Counted from the stretch's first letter, positions 51,811 through 62,168 are shown. The stretch: DNA of 64,000 nucleotides from Ferrimicrobium sp. (GCF_027364955.1 NZ_DAHXOI010000009.1:1-64000), one strand, 5' to 3'. Numbers and translations: made by a program. Notes: generated by a model from the sequence alone, not told the origin.

Positions 51811-53596
51811 AAGGAGAACACGGCGTACTCGCGTAACGTTGTTGGTGTGCGGTATCGTGACGCTTGCGTTGGTGGTGCAGCTGTTGCGTGTGACCTTGCT
51901 CGCCTCGCCGAGCTATACGAACCTCGCCGTGCAAGAGGCAGAGACCACGGTGACGCTTCCCGGTCTTCGAGGGTCGATCCTCGGACGCAATGGCGAGGTG
52001 CTGGCGATGTCGGAGCTGCGCGATACCATCATCGCTGACCCGTTCTTGATCAAAGATCCTGCTCCTGAAGCTGCGACGTTGGCAAAACTCCTGGCGCTGC
52101 CGGCGACCCAGGTTGAGGGTGCGCTTACTGTGAAGGGAGGTTACTCCGTGGTAGCCCAGTTGGTGACCCAATCGGTTGGTGCAACCATAGAGTCGATGGC
52201 ACTCAATGGTGAGCTCCCGGGGATCAACGTCACACCAGGTCAGGCTCGCTACTATCCGGCGGGCGCGCTAGCAGAGCCAGTCATCGGAAGGGTGGGGGCC
52301 AATGATAATGGTCTCTTTGGGCTGGAGTACCAGTATCAGAAGCTGCTCGCTGGCAAAAATGGTTATGAGGTCGAACGGACGGCTGCTGGCAATCTTCCAC
52401 TGCCGGATGCGATCGTCAAGCGGCAGGCGCCAGTGCAAGGCAAGAACCTGGAGTTGACGATCGACCCCGGGCTGCAGGCATACGCAGAGCAGGCTGTTGC
52501 GGGCGAGATCCAAAAGACGAATGCCATCGGTGGGACCGCTGTGGTGATGGATGTCGCTACCGGTCAGATCTTGGCGATGGTCTCTCTCACCGCCCCACCG
52601 CTACCTGGAGCCCAACCGTTAGCCAACGGAGCCCAACCAGTCGACGTCACCCGCGCCCTCCCGACCCAAAGTTGGATCAATCAAGCGGTGGACTACGCGT
52701 ACGAACCCGGATCAGTGGCCAAGATCGCGACCTTCACCGCCGCTCTCCAGGACCACCTGATCACCCCAACCTCGACTGAGGTGGTGCCGGGCCAACTCAA
52801 CATCGATGGTTCAATCTTTCATGACGCAGAGCCGCATCCCACTGAGGTGCTCTCGATGCGCCAGATTCTGGCGCAAAGCTCGAACGTCGGTACCATTGAG
52901 ATTGCTCGGCGCCTCGGCCCCACTCGCCTCTTGGCCTCCTTTGAACGCTTTGGTTGGGGAGAGCCAACTGGACTTGCGTTCCCAGGGGAGACGCAGGGTT
53001 ATCTCAAACCGGTGAGTCAGTGGTCACCAACTGCCATTGGTTCGACCCCTATCGGGCAGGATCAGTTGGTGACGCCACTGCAAGTCCTTGACTCATATAA
53101 TGCCATCGCCAACGGTGGCGTCATGGTGACACCAAAGCTCGTGCTTGGCACCGTGGGTGCCAACGGTCATCTCCTTCCGATGTCCTCACCGAATCCGCGC
53201 CGAATTGTCCCAAAGACCATCGATGAGGAGATGATCCATCTCTTGTCCGGAGTGACAGGGGCCAATGCGACGGCACCGGACGCAAGCATTCCCGGGTATG
53301 TAGTGGCTGGCAAAACTGGAACCTCACAGAAGCCCTTGCATACCCAGGCGGGCTATCAGATGGGTGCGTACTGGGGTACGTTCGTCGGAATGGTACCAGC
53401 CCAGCACCCCGTTTTGAGTGCGGTGGTCATGTTGGACCAACCGGTTCCGATCTATGGTGGCATGACGGCCGCACCAGTCTTTAGCCAGATCATGCGGTAC
53501 GCACTCGCCCGTTATGGGGTCACCCCTACGGGTGGTGTTGACTCCGCATTGCTACCGAAGCTACCGAAGTCTTCTTCCCCAAGGTCGCGTGAGTGA
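51800..53596 (+). CDS. ftsI: penicillin-binding protein FtsI (PBP3-type transpeptidase)
   Basis: This is the septal class B transpeptidase, 598 residues. There is an N-terminal membrane anchor (about 12-35), a dimerisation domain (RGSILGRNGEVLAMS), and a transpeptidase domain with SxxK in YEPGSVAKIATF, SxN in AQSSNVGT and KTG in VAGKTGTSQK. No PASTA domains are present, unlike many actinobacterial PBPs. The GTG start at 51800 overlaps ftsL by 11 nt and has AGGTG-like sequence upstream. It works with FtsW in the divisome. Confidence 0.95.
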   Translation: MATKRRTRRTRVTLLVCGIVTLALVVQLLRVTLLASPSYTNLAVQEAETTVTLPGLRGSILGRNGEVLAMSELRDTIIADPFLIKDPAPEAATLAKLLALPATQVEGALTVKGGYSVVAQLVTQSVGATIESMALNGELPGINVTPGQARYYPAGALAEPVIGRVGANDNGLFGLEYQYQKLLAGKNGYEVERTAAGNLPLPDAIVKRQAPVQGKNLELTIDPGLQAYAEQAVAGEIQKTNAIGGTAVVMDVATGQILAMVSLTAPPLPGAQPLANGAQPVDVTRALPTQSWINQAVDYAYEPGSVAKIATFTAALQDHLITPTSTEVVPGQLNIDGSIFHDAEPHPTEVLSMRQILAQSSNVGTIEIARRLGPTRLLASFERFGWGEPTGLAFPGETQGYLKPVSQWSPTAIGSTPIGQDQLVTPLQVLDSYNAIANGGVMVTPKLVLGTVGANGHLLPMSSPNPRRIVPKTIDEEMIHLLSGVTGANATAPDASIPGYVVAGKTGTSQKPLHTQAGYQMGAYWGTFVGMVPAQHPVLSAVVMLDQPVPIYGGMTAAPVFSQIMRYALARYGVTPTGGVDSALLPKLPKSSSPRSRE

Positions 53597-55101
53597 CTAT
53601 TACGAGCACTCGAGGCCTGTACCATAGTTATGTTCATGGTCCGGGTTGGGGTGGAGGAGTGGGTGAGACGAGGCATGCCGCGATGACGTTGGGCGAATTG
53701 ACTCGTCAGCTTCATGCACAGCTGATAGGGCAAGGTCGAGAGGGTGCGACGGCAACCGGCATCGCCATGGATCACCGACTTGTGAACGCTGGAGATATCT
53801 TCGCCGTGGTGCCGGGTGCCCACGTGGACCCACGCGTCTTTGTGCGCCAGGCCGAACACCAGGGTGCCATGGCGCTGCTGGTGACCGAGCCGGTGCTGGA
53901 GACGGCGCTACCACAGATTGTCGTCGAGCCTGCTCGCGTGCGCGATTGTGTCGCGCTGGCGAGTCAGCTTGTCTATGGAGAGCCCTCGAAACGACTCAAG
54001 GTTGTCGGTGTGACCGGTACCAACGGTAAGACCACCACGGTCTCGCTCGTCTCGGAGATGCTCAGTCTTCTCGGCTATGGGGTAGGCACGATGGGGACAT
54101 TGTGGGGACGTCTCACGACACCGGAGGCCCCCGAGATCGCCCGCCGGCTCGCCACCTTCGTCGCAGAGGGGAGAAGCTACGCGGCGATGGAGATCTCCTC
54201 GATTGCGCTCTCCATGGACCGGGTCCGGTACCTCAACGTTGAGGTCGCTATGTTTACCAACCTGAGCCAAGACCATCTTGACTTTCACCCATCGATGGAG
54301 GAGTACTTCGCGGCCAAGGCTTCGCTCTTTCACCCAAGCTATGCCAAACTTGGGGTGATCAACGCCGATGACACGTGGGGACAGCGTTTGCTCGAGAGGG
54401 CCGAGATACCTGTCGTCGGTGTCTCCGATGCTGAGTTGAGCCAGATCACCCTTGGTCCTTATGGCTTGAGCTTCGATCTACGCGGTCATCGCTTTGCTGC
54501 ACCGCTGATCGGGCACCATAACCTGGTGAATCTCCACATGGCGTTGATCGCCTTAGAGACCCTCGGGTTCGAGCTCCATGACTTGGTGGAGGTGGCTCGA
54601 GAGGTCCAGGCACCTCGGGGTCGACTCGAACGTGTCCCCAGTCGCCATGGATCGATCTTTATCGACTACGCCCACTCGCCAGGAGCGTTGGAACAGGTGT
54701 TAACGGCGGCACGGCTGTCGCTTGGCCGTGCCGGTAGACTCATGGTGGTTTTTGGTGCCGGCGGGGAGCGCGACCACGGGAAACGACCACTCATGGGCTC
54801 GACCGCGGAACGTCTTGCTGATGTCGTGATTATCACGAGCGATAACCCTCGCTCAGAGGACCCCCAAACCATCGCTGACGACATCGCGGCAGGATGGGTC
54901 GCTGCCACAAAGCCGCGGATCATTCTCGATCGTCGGTTGGCGATTCGTACCGCGGTGGATGAACTCTGTGACGAGGACGTCTTGGTCATCGCCGGCAAGG
55001 GACATGAGCGCAGCCAACGCATTGGATCAGCGAGTTATGACTTTGATGACTACGATGAGGCGTTACGGGCGGTGCTCGAGTTGCGGGATGGTGAACGTTG
55101 A
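53593..55101 (+). CDS. murE: UDP-MurNAc-tripeptide synthetase MurE (meso-DAP type)
   Basis: MurE adds the third residue of the peptidoglycan stem peptide. The 502-residue protein has the P-loop VVGVTGTNGKTTTVSLVSEM and the substrate-specificity motif TSDNPRSEDP. DNPR is the signature for meso-diaminopimelate, so the wall should be of the DAP type. The GTG at 53593 overlaps the ftsI stop (GTGA). murF, which usually follows, is missing; mraY comes directly after. Confidence 0.95.
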   Translation: MTITSTRGLYHSYVHGPGWGGGVGETRHAAMTLGELTRQLHAQLIGQGREGATATGIAMDHRLVNAGDIFAVVPGAHVDPRVFVRQAEHQGAMALLVTEPVLETALPQIVVEPARVRDCVALASQLVYGEPSKRLKVVGVTGTNGKTTTVSLVSEMLSLLGYGVGTMGTLWGRLTTPEAPEIARRLATFVAEGRSYAAMEISSIALSMDRVRYLNVEVAMFTNLSQDHLDFHPSMEEYFAAKASLFHPSYAKLGVINADDTWGQRLLERAEIPVVGVSDAELSQITLGPYGLSFDLRGHRFAAPLIGHHNLVNLHMALIALETLGFELHDLVEVAREVQAPRGRLERVPSRHGSIFIDYAHSPGALEQVLTAARLSLGRAGRLMVVFGAGGERDHGKRPLMGSTAERLADVVIITSDNPRSEDPQTIADDIAAGWVAATKPRIILDRRLAIRTAVDELCDEDVLVIAGKGHERSQRIGSASYDFDDYDEALRAVLELRDGER

Positions 55102-56135
55102 TCCCTATTCTCACCGGCAGCGGACTCGCGCTCATCATCGCTATCTTTGTCACCCCAATCCTGATCGATCGGCAGCGTTCGCGCGGCGTTGGCCAGCAGA
55201 TCCGCGAGGATGGACCGAGTCGACATCTCGTGAAGGCAGGTACGCCGACGATGGGTGGCATCGCTATTCTCATCGCCATCGTGCTGAGCTATCTGCTTGT
55301 GCACATCCATCTCGGAGTGAGTTTTTCTCGCTCTGGAGTCCTTGTCGTCGGCGTCACCATCTTCTCCGGGATTATTGGGTTGATCGATGACCTACTCAAG
55401 GTTCGCAATCGCCGTAGCCTTGGCCTGACCAAGACGGCGAAGTTTGGCAGCCAAGTGCTGATTGCCATTGCCTTTGCGCTGCTGGCGCACTTCTGGGCCC
55501 ATGTCCCGACGGCTATCTCGTTTGTCCGGCTGGGGAGCCTCAGTATCGGTCTCGGCACGGTGGGGTGGTGTATCTTTGCCGTCTTGGTCATTGTGGGTAC
55601 CTCCAACGCCGTTAATTTGACGGATGGTCTCGATGGTCTTGCTGCGGGAGCGAGTATCTTCGCCTTTGCTGCCCTCGCGCTGATCTCCTACTGGATGTTC
55701 CGCCATGTCGTCGCCTATGGTGTTCATGATGCGCTTGACTTAGCAGTCTTGGCGATGTGTTTTGTCGGCGCAATTCTCGGTTTTCTCTGGTGGAATGCTC
55801 CGCCAGCCAAGATTTTTATGGGTGATGTGGGCTCGCTCGCTATCGGCAGCGGTCTTGGGGCCTTTGCACTCGTGCTACGGCTTGATCTGCTGCTTTTACT
55901 CCTCGGTGGCCTCTTTGTCGTCGAGACACTCAGCGTCATCGCGCAGGTCTTTTCCTTCCGCGTTTTTCATCGGCGAATCCTCAAGATGGCCCCTATCCAT
56001 CATCACTTTGAACTCTATGGTTGGCCAGAGACGACCGTTCTGATTCGGCTCTGGATCTTTGCTGGTGTGGTGACGGCGATCGCGGTAGGGGCCTTCTATG
56101 CCGACTTCCTCTCGCTCGGAAGTTTTGGACGATGA
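55098..56135 (+). CDS. mraY: phospho-MurNAc-pentapeptide translocase MraY
   Basis: MraY makes lipid I on the inner face of the membrane. The 345-residue protein has about ten hydrophobic helices and the family motifs GTPTMGGI, IDDLLKVRNRRSLGLT (DDxxK), NAVNLTDGLDGLAAG, GDVGSLAIG and MAPIHHHFELYGWPE. The start is TTG at 55098, overlapping the murE stop as TTGA. It is followed by murD with an ATGA overlap. Confidence 0.96.
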   Translation: MIPILTGSGLALIIAIFVTPILIDRQRSRGVGQQIREDGPSRHLVKAGTPTMGGIAILIAIVLSYLLVHIHLGVSFSRSGVLVVGVTIFSGIIGLIDDLLKVRNRRSLGLTKTAKFGSQVLIAIAFALLAHFWAHVPTAISFVRLGSLSIGLGTVGWCIFAVLVIVGTSNAVNLTDGLDGLAAGASIFAFAALALISYWMFRHVVAYGVHDALDLAVLAMCFVGAILGFLWWNAPPAKIFMGDVGSLAIGSGLGAFALVLRLDLLLLLLGGLFVVETLSVIAQVFSFRVFHRRILKMAPIHHHFELYGWPETTVLIRLWIFAGVVTAIAVGAFYADFLSLGSFGR

Positions 56136-57460
56136 ACCTAGCTGGGGCTCGGGTACTGGTCGTTGGCTTTGGTGTCAGTGGGCTCGGCGCTGCAAAGGCC
56201 CTTGCGGATCGGGGAGCGCGGCTTTCGTTGGCTGAGGATAAGGCGAGACTCAGAGAAGCAGCATCACTTGGGGAGCAGAGGTTCGAACACAGTGGGACGA
56301 TCGCTGAGCTACGCAGTGAGACATGGGACCTCGTGGTGGTGAGTCCTGGAATCTCGCCGGAACGGCTTGGGCTCGAACCCCTTGCGAACCGGGTGATCGG
56401 CGAACTTGAACTCGGTTGGCTGCTTGCGGATGCACCGGTCTCCGCCATCACCGGCACCAACGGCAAGACGACGGTGGCGACCTTGACGCAGATGATGCTC
56501 GGGTCAGAGGCAACACTGTGTGGGAACGCTGGAGTCTCCTTCGCAGCGGTGGCATGCTCGGGTGCGACACGATACGTAGTCGAGGCGAGCTCGTTCCAGC
56601 TCACCTGGGCACCGACGCTTGCACCAGCGTCCGCTACGTGGACGAACTTCACTCCTGATCATCTCGATTGGCACGGCACGCTGGAGGCCTATCGGCTCGC
56701 CAAAGCGAAGCTTTTTGCACAGCTCCCTCGCACAGGAGTGGCGATTCTCAACGCTGATGACCCGGTGGTTGAGGCGACCCTGCTTCCCGAGGGCGTTGCA
56801 CGTAGGACCTTCTCGATGGAGGGACCGGCTGATTATCACGTCGCCAAGGGCAACCTGGTTGGTCCAGATGAGGTGGTGCTGACCTCGCTCGCATCGCTCG
56901 GGCGGGGTGGCCCGATCGGTGTCGCCAATGCCTTGACGGCATGGGCTACCGCCGATGCGGCGGGTGCTGATCCGGAGCGAGTGCGCGCGGTCTTAGAGGA
57001 GTTCCGGGGGCTCGAACACCGACAAGAACTCGTAGGCGAGTGGAACGGTATTCTCTGGGTCAATGACTCCAAAGCCACCACGCCGGTCGCGGCTGCGGCT
57101 GGGATCAGCTCCTTTACTCACGTCATTCTCATCGCTGGAGGACGGGGCAAGGGCCTCTCCTTCGAGCCGATGGCCGCCGTGGCGGACCGGGTGGGCCACT
57201 GCATCACCATCGGCGAATGCGGGCCCGAGATCGGTGAGCTTTTTCGTGCCCACGATGTCCCCACAACCATGGCGACCTCGATGCGCGAAGCGGTTGCCTT
57301 GGCGACCACCAAGGCCCAGGCAGGAGATGTGGTGTTGCTGGCACCTGGTGCGGCCTCCTTCGACTGGTATGACAGCTACGCCGTACGCGGACGCGATTTC
57401 AAGGCTGCGGTGAGAGAGTTGGCGGCTGGGGCGTTCCCGTCGAATGGGGTGTCGGCGTGA
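56132..57460 (+). CDS. murD: UDP-MurNAc-L-alanine--D-glutamate ligase MurD
   Basis: MurD adds D-glutamate to UDP-MurNAc-L-Ala. The 442-residue protein opens with a Rossmann-like loop (ARVLVVGFGVSGLGAAKALA) and has the ATP loop ITGTNGKTTVATLTQMML, FTPDHLDWHGT and WVNDSKATTPVAAAAGI. The start is the ATG at 56132, overlapping the mraY stop (ATGA). A 73-nt gap separates it from ftsW. Confidence 0.95.
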   Translation: MNLAGARVLVVGFGVSGLGAAKALADRGARLSLAEDKARLREAASLGEQRFEHSGTIAELRSETWDLVVVSPGISPERLGLEPLANRVIGELELGWLLADAPVSAITGTNGKTTVATLTQMMLGSEATLCGNAGVSFAAVACSGATRYVVEASSFQLTWAPTLAPASATWTNFTPDHLDWHGTLEAYRLAKAKLFAQLPRTGVAILNADDPVVEATLLPEGVARRTFSMEGPADYHVAKGNLVGPDEVVLTSLASLGRGGPIGVANALTAWATADAAGADPERVRAVLEEFRGLEHRQELVGEWNGILWVNDSKATTPVAAAAGISSFTHVILIAGGRGKGLSFEPMAAVADRVGHCITIGECGPEIGELFRAHDVPTTMATSMREAVALATTKAQAGDVVLLAPGAASFDWYDSYAVRGRDFKAAVRELAAGAFPSNGVSA

Positions 57461-57533
57461 TGTGTCGCCAGGAGGAGTTTTGTGCCCAAGAGCCAGGCAA
57501 AGAGCTAGGCCAACAAAGGGAGAGGGGGAAGCG

Positions 57534-58640
57534 GTGACGACCTACCTGCGCAGTGCCGTCGACAAGATTCGACTGCGGGCCGCGTTTTACTGGCTCGTGC
57601 TCATCCTGTTGACAGCTGGGGCCATCCTCGAGGTGGCCGCAGCCTATGTCGCCACTATCGCCGCGCATGCCTCCGTGACCTCCTTGATCGCCCATGAGCT
57701 CCTTTGGCTGGTGATCGGAGGATTGGCCTTTGTCGTCATGGCGGCGGTGCCGTTACGGGTCTGGTTGAAGCTCGCACCACTCATCTTGTTGGGTGCGGCC
57801 GCGATGTTGCTGGCGGTGATGCTTCCTGGTGTTGGCCGTAGTGTCGGAGGCGCGGATCGATGGTTTCAGTTTGGTCCGATTCAGGTGCAGCCGTCAGAGT
57901 TTGCCAAGCTCGCCCTCGTACTCTTTCTGGCTCGTCTTGTCACCAGCCGTCGTCCCACCCAGCTGGTTGGGCCCGTCATCGTCGTCACAGCCCTGATGGC
58001 GGGGGTGATTTTTCTCGAGCCGGACATGGGCACCGCGATGATCGTCTTCTCCCTCGGCCTTGGAGCACTCTATGTCGGTGGCGTACGGGGTCGCGCCTTG
58101 ACGGTCGTGACGGGTGGCTCGGTCTTCATCGGAATCATTGGCGCCTTTTCGAGCACCTATCGTCGATTGCGGCTGCTCTCCTTTTTGCACCCGTGGAGAT
58201 ATCGAGCGAGTTACTCCTACCAAGAGGTCCAGGCCCTCAACTCGTTCGCGTCAGGTCATCTCCTTGGAACCGGATTGGGTACAGGCTTAGCAAACTGGGG
58301 GTATGTGCCCAATGCCCAAACTGACTTTATCTTTGCGGTGGTGGGCCAGGATTTTGGGCTATTGGGTTCGGTCGTCATTCTGTTGTGTATTGTTGCCTTG
58401 GTGATCGTGATGTTCCAACTGTCGGAGCACGTCACAGATCCTGCGGAGCGCGCGGTCATCTTCTTGATCGCTGTCTGGTTGATGGTACAGACGACACTCA
58501 ACATCGGGGCAGTGATCGGCTTGTTGCCGGTGACGGGCGTTCCTCTCCCACTGATCTCTGCGGGAGGCTCCTCGACGGTGGTGACGCTCGCGGCCTTGGG
58601 CATCGTCAGTGGAGTCCTGCGTCGAAGGAAGATCGCGTGA
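57534..58640 (+). CDS. ftsW: SEDS glycosyltransferase FtsW
   Basis: FtsW polymerises septal peptidoglycan with FtsI. The 368-residue protein has about ten membrane helices and SEDS motifs PSEFAKLALVLFLARL, FLEPDMGTAMIVF, ANWGYVPNAQTDFIFAVVGQ and LPVTGVPLPLISAGGSS. I chose the GTG at 57534, with GGGGGAAGC upstream; the frame is open to 57444. The stop overlaps murG as GTGA. Confidence 0.94.
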   Translation: MTTYLRSAVDKIRLRAAFYWLVLILLTAGAILEVAAAYVATIAAHASVTSLIAHELLWLVIGGLAFVVMAAVPLRVWLKLAPLILLGAAAMLLAVMLPGVGRSVGGADRWFQFGPIQVQPSEFAKLALVLFLARLVTSRRPTQLVGPVIVVTALMAGVIFLEPDMGTAMIVFSLGLGALYVGGVRGRALTVVTGGSVFIGIIGAFSSTYRRLRLLSFLHPWRYRASYSYQEVQALNSFASGHLLGTGLGTGLANWGYVPNAQTDFIFAVVGQDFGLLGSVVILLCIVALVIVMFQLSEHVTDPAERAVIFLIAVWLMVQTTLNIGAVIGLLPVTGVPLPLISAGGSSTVVTLAALGIVSGVLRRRKIA

Positions 58641-59716
58641 GCCGAGTGGTTTGGGTGGTGGCTGGTGGAACCGCTGGCCATATCCATGCCGGCCTCTCCA
58701 TGATCGAGGCCTTCGATGATGAGGTGCATCCGATCCTCATCACCACGGATCGCAAGGTCGACTATGAGGTGACGGCTGGTCTTGACATCGCTGTTGTGCG
58801 GGTCAGCGGGACTGGGCTGCCCCGAGGGCTCCGCCACATCGCTGCGGCGCTGATGACCAATAGTAAGGCCATCTCGGCAAACCTCTCGCTTCTTCGTTCC
58901 TTGCCTCGACCGGAGATCGTGATCAGTTTTGGTGGCTTCCATACGCCACTGGTCTCACTCCTCGCGCGTACACGCGGCGCTCGATCCTATCTACTCGAAC
59001 AGAATGCTGCGCTGACGAGATCGAACCGTCTCGTTGGCCTCTGGTCAGCCGGCATCTTTCTTGCCTGGCCGGTACCGCTGCCAAAAGCGTGGCTTCGACG
59101 GGCTGCGGTGGTGGGCAACCCTCCCCGTCGTGAGGTCACCGAACTTACCGATAGAGAGGGTGTACGTGCCTCCTTGGGTTTTGGGGTCGACGATCTGGTG
59201 GTGGTAGTCACCTCTGGTTCCCTCGGCGCTCGAAGCGTCAATATCGCTGCGGTGGCGGCCGCGGAAGAACTCGTCGACCTGAGCCGTGTTAAGGTGGTTC
59301 ATAGCATGGGTGCGAAGAATGGACTGAGTCAAGCGGAATCGCACGTGCGTAACCCCCGCTACCACGCGCTTGGATGGGACCCTGAGTTGTATCGCTATCT
59401 GATGGCAGCTGACCTTGTCGTCGCTCGTGCGGGGGCGAGTACGCTGACCGAGGTCGCTCTGTTCGGGTGCGCCTCGATCTTGGTGCCATTGCCGAACTCG
59501 CCCAATGATCATCAACGGCGCAATGCCGCTGTCTTTGCCCGTGCGGGTGCCTCCATGATCATCGAAGATGATGAGCTAACGGGATCGGAGTTGGCCAAGG
59601 CGATTCGGGGACTTGTCGAGGATGAGCCGCGGCGACTTCGTATGGCAACAGCCGCTAAGACGCTCGCCCATCCGGAGGCTGCACGGCTGATGTGGGAGGA
59701 GATGGTGAGACAATGA
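58637..59716 (+). CDS. murG: UDP-GlcNAc:lipid I transferase MurG
   Basis: MurG converts lipid I to lipid II at the cytoplasmic membrane face. The 359-residue protein has VWVVAGGTAGHIHAGLSMIE (the G-loop; GGTAGH instead of the common GGTGGH), VISFGGFHTPLVSLL, VTSGSLGARSVN, and the donor-binding ARAGASTLTEVALFGCASIL followed by VPLPNSPNDHQRRNA. The GTG at 58637 overlaps the ftsW stop and its own stop overlaps murC (ATGA). Confidence 0.95.
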   Translation: MSRVVWVVAGGTAGHIHAGLSMIEAFDDEVHPILITTDRKVDYEVTAGLDIAVVRVSGTGLPRGLRHIAAALMTNSKAISANLSLLRSLPRPEIVISFGGFHTPLVSLLARTRGARSYLLEQNAALTRSNRLVGLWSAGIFLAWPVPLPKAWLRRAAVVGNPPRREVTELTDREGVRASLGFGVDDLVVVVTSGSLGARSVNIAAVAAAEELVDLSRVKVVHSMGAKNGLSQAESHVRNPRYHALGWDPELYRYLMAADLVVARAGASTLTEVALFGCASILVPLPNSPNDHQRRNAAVFARAGASMIIEDDELTGSELAKAIRGLVEDEPRRLRMATAAKTLAHPEAARLMWEEMVRQ

Positions 59717-61071
59717 GTCTCCTTGATGGTGTACAACGGGTCCATATCGTCGGTGTTGGTGGAGCTGGCATGAGTGCGCTTGCCTCGTTGTTGCTCGAGG
59801 CCGGCTACTCCGTGACCGGCTCGGATCTCAAGGAGTCGGCGGTGATGGAACGGCTCCGCCTACTCGGCGCTACGGTGTTCCTTGGCCATGACCGTTTACA
59901 TGTCCAGGGTGCACAACTCGTCGCCTACTCGAGTGCCATCGCTGCGAGTAATGTCGAGCTCGCTACGAGTGTGGCACTTGGCATACCGATAGCTTCCCGA
60001 GCCGAGCTGCTCGTGGCGCTCACGCAAGGGCGAGAGGTGATCGCGATCTCTGGAACCCATGGCAAGACGACCACTACCTCCATGATTGGCCTCTCCCTCG
60101 CCCAAGCCGGGTACAGTCCGAGCTATGTGATCGGTGCTGAACTCAACGAGGCTGGCGCTTCAGGGCACTATGGTTCTTCTGCGTTGATGGTGGTAGAGGC
60201 CGACGAGAGTGATGGTACCTTCTTAAAACTCGATCCTGCTTTGAGCGTGATCACCAATATTGAGCCCGATCACTTAGAGTTTTATGGCGACTTCGATCAC
60301 CTGCAGGAGGCGTTCGTTCGTTTTGCTCGTCGATCGCAGCTTCCTCCGGTGCTCTGTGTGGAGGATCCGTTTCTGGCTGCACTTGCCGCGCAGATGGAGT
60401 GTCGCAGTTATGGATTTTCGGAGTCGGCGATGTACCAGATCAAGAACGTCTCGATGTCTCCGATGTCAACTGCCTTCGAGGTCTTCGAACACAAGCGACG
60501 GCTTGGCAGTGTCGAACTCTCGGTCCTGGGACTACACAACATTTTGAATGCCACTGCGGCGATCGCGGCCGTCGCGGCCATGGGCGTGACACTGGCCGAG
60601 ATCGCCCCTTCACTCAGTCGTTACCTCGGTGTTTCGCGTCGTTTCCAACACCGTCGTGTCCTCGACTCCGTGCGGATAATCGATGACTATGCGCATCTGC
60701 CGAGTGAGTTGGTCTCGACGCTCGCAGCGGCCCGACAGCTCGGAGCACGGCGGGTGGTGGCTGTCTTCCAACCGCATCGGTATTCACGGACGCAGGCCAT
60801 GGCTGAGGAGCTCGGTGAGGCGTTGGCGGGAGCCGATGTCGCGGTGGTCACCGATGTCTATGCCGCAGGGGAGGACCCTATCCCAGGCGTCAGTGGTGAG
60901 GCGGTCTATGAGGCGGCCCGCCGGGTACTTGGAGATCGAGCCCATTACTGCGCCTCTCGGCATGAGCTCGCCCTCGTCGTGCGTGGTCTGCTCGAACCGG
61001 ATGACGTCTGTTTGACCTTGGGTGCTGGTGATATCACCATGCTCGATACCGAACTCGCGGATGTGTGGTAG
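59713..61071 (+). CDS. murC: UDP-MurNAc--L-alanine ligase MurC
   Basis: MurC adds the first stem-peptide residue. The 452-residue protein begins with VHIVGVGGAGMSALASLLLE and contains the ATP loop ISGTHGKTTTTSMIGLSLAQ, VVEADESDGTFLKL and DDYAHLPSELVSTLAAARQL. FQPHRYSRTQAM is the C-terminal domain signature. The ATG at 59713 overlaps the murG stop. The gene overlaps murB by about 11 nt. Confidence 0.95.
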   Translation: MSLLDGVQRVHIVGVGGAGMSALASLLLEAGYSVTGSDLKESAVMERLRLLGATVFLGHDRLHVQGAQLVAYSSAIAASNVELATSVALGIPIASRAELLVALTQGREVIAISGTHGKTTTTSMIGLSLAQAGYSPSYVIGAELNEAGASGHYGSSALMVVEADESDGTFLKLDPALSVITNIEPDHLEFYGDFDHLQEAFVRFARRSQLPPVLCVEDPFLAALAAQMECRSYGFSESAMYQIKNVSMSPMSTAFEVFEHKRRLGSVELSVLGLHNILNATAAIAAVAAMGVTLAEIAPSLSRYLGVSRRFQHRRVLDSVRIIDDYAHLPSELVSTLAAARQLGARRVVAVFQPHRYSRTQAMAEELGEALAGADVAVVTDVYAAGEDPIPGVSGEAVYEAARRVLGDRAHYCASRHELALVVRGLLEPDDVCLTLGAGDITMLDTELADVW

Positions 61072-61996
61072 CGCGGTGGCCGAAGGGCTCGCACGGACGA
61101 TCGATCAGCTGAGGGCTGGTGGATTTTTTGTTCTTGAACAAGCTCCTTTCGGGGCGAGAACGACCTATCGGGTCGGCGGCGCGGCCGCTGCTGGCGTAGA
61201 GGTCGCCTCAGTTGAAGAGCTTGAGCGTCTCCGTGACATCCTGTCGCAGGGCGTGGCGAACATTCCTCTCTTTGTGCTCGGCCGTGGTTCGAATGTTCTC
61301 GTGGCTGACGGAGGCTTTCCTGGTTTGCTCATTACATTAGGGGCTGGGTTCTCCTGGTTGCAAACCCATGACAGCCAGGTCGAGCTCGGCGGAGCCTCCC
61401 CGCTTCCTGTCATGGCGCGTAGGATCGCCAAGCTTGGGCTCGATGGGTTCACCTGGGCGGTTGGTGTGCCAGGTAGCGTAGGGGGTGCAGTGCGGATGAA
61501 TGCTGGTGGCCACGGCCATGTCCTAGCGGAAACGTTACAGTCGGCACTCCTTGTCGATCTTACGGCCGATGCGCCCCCCACGTGGCACTCCACCGCTGCC
61601 TTGGAGCTGGAGTATCGTTCCTCGGCAGTGGGTGCGAGCCAGGTCGTCATCGCCGCACGCTTTGCATTTGAAGCTGGTGATCCCCACGAACTTGCCGGCC
61701 AGTTGAGTGACATCGTCGCCTGGCGTCGTGCCCATCAACCAGGAGGGCAGAACGCTGGCTCGGTCTTTGTGAATCCGGAGCGCTCCCCGGCGGCGGTCTT
61801 GATCGAAGAGAGCGGTCTCAAGGGGTATCGATACCGGAGCGCGGCGGTATCGGCCAAACATGCAAATTTTATTCAAGCTGATCCGCAAGGATCGGCTGAT
61901 GACGTCTTCCATTTGATGCAAGTTGTTCGTGAGCAAGTGGAACGCCGGACGGGTATTGAGTTGCGCTCAGAGGTCAGACTCGTCGGGTTTTCATAA
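61061..61996 (+). CDS. murB: UDP-N-acetylenolpyruvoylglucosamine reductase MurB
   Basis: MurB reduces enolpyruvyl-UDP-GlcNAc to UDP-MurNAc using FAD and NADPH. The protein (311 residues) has TTYRVGGAAAAGVEVASVEE, FVLGRGSNVLVADGGFPGL, GVPGSVGGAVRMNAGGHGH and QPGGQNAGSVFVNPERSPAA with the catalytic Ser, then SAKHANFIQADPQGSADDV. It is of the shorter actinobacterial/Gram-positive type. The ATG at 61061 overlaps murC; a GTG at 61076 is an alternative start. Confidence 0.93.
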   Translation: MCGSAVAEGLARTIDQLRAGGFFVLEQAPFGARTTYRVGGAAAAGVEVASVEELERLRDILSQGVANIPLFVLGRGSNVLVADGGFPGLLITLGAGFSWLQTHDSQVELGGASPLPVMARRIAKLGLDGFTWAVGVPGSVGGAVRMNAGGHGHVLAETLQSALLVDLTADAPPTWHSTAALELEYRSSAVGASQVVIAARFAFEAGDPHELAGQLSDIVAWRRAHQPGGQNAGSVFVNPERSPAAVLIEESGLKGYRYRSAAVSAKHANFIQADPQGSADDVFHLMQVVREQVERRTGIELRSEVRLVGFS

Positions 61997-62168
61997 GACC
62001 GAAAGGGAACCGCGTGACAGGAGGCAGCGATCGCAGAGACAATCAGGTCAAACGAGAGGCTCGATTGCACGTGTTACGCCACCTTTATCTCGCACATCGC
62101 AGTGGAGATCACCAACGACATGGATGGGCACCCTACCTGGCACTGGCCGCGAGGTGGTAGGTACACCC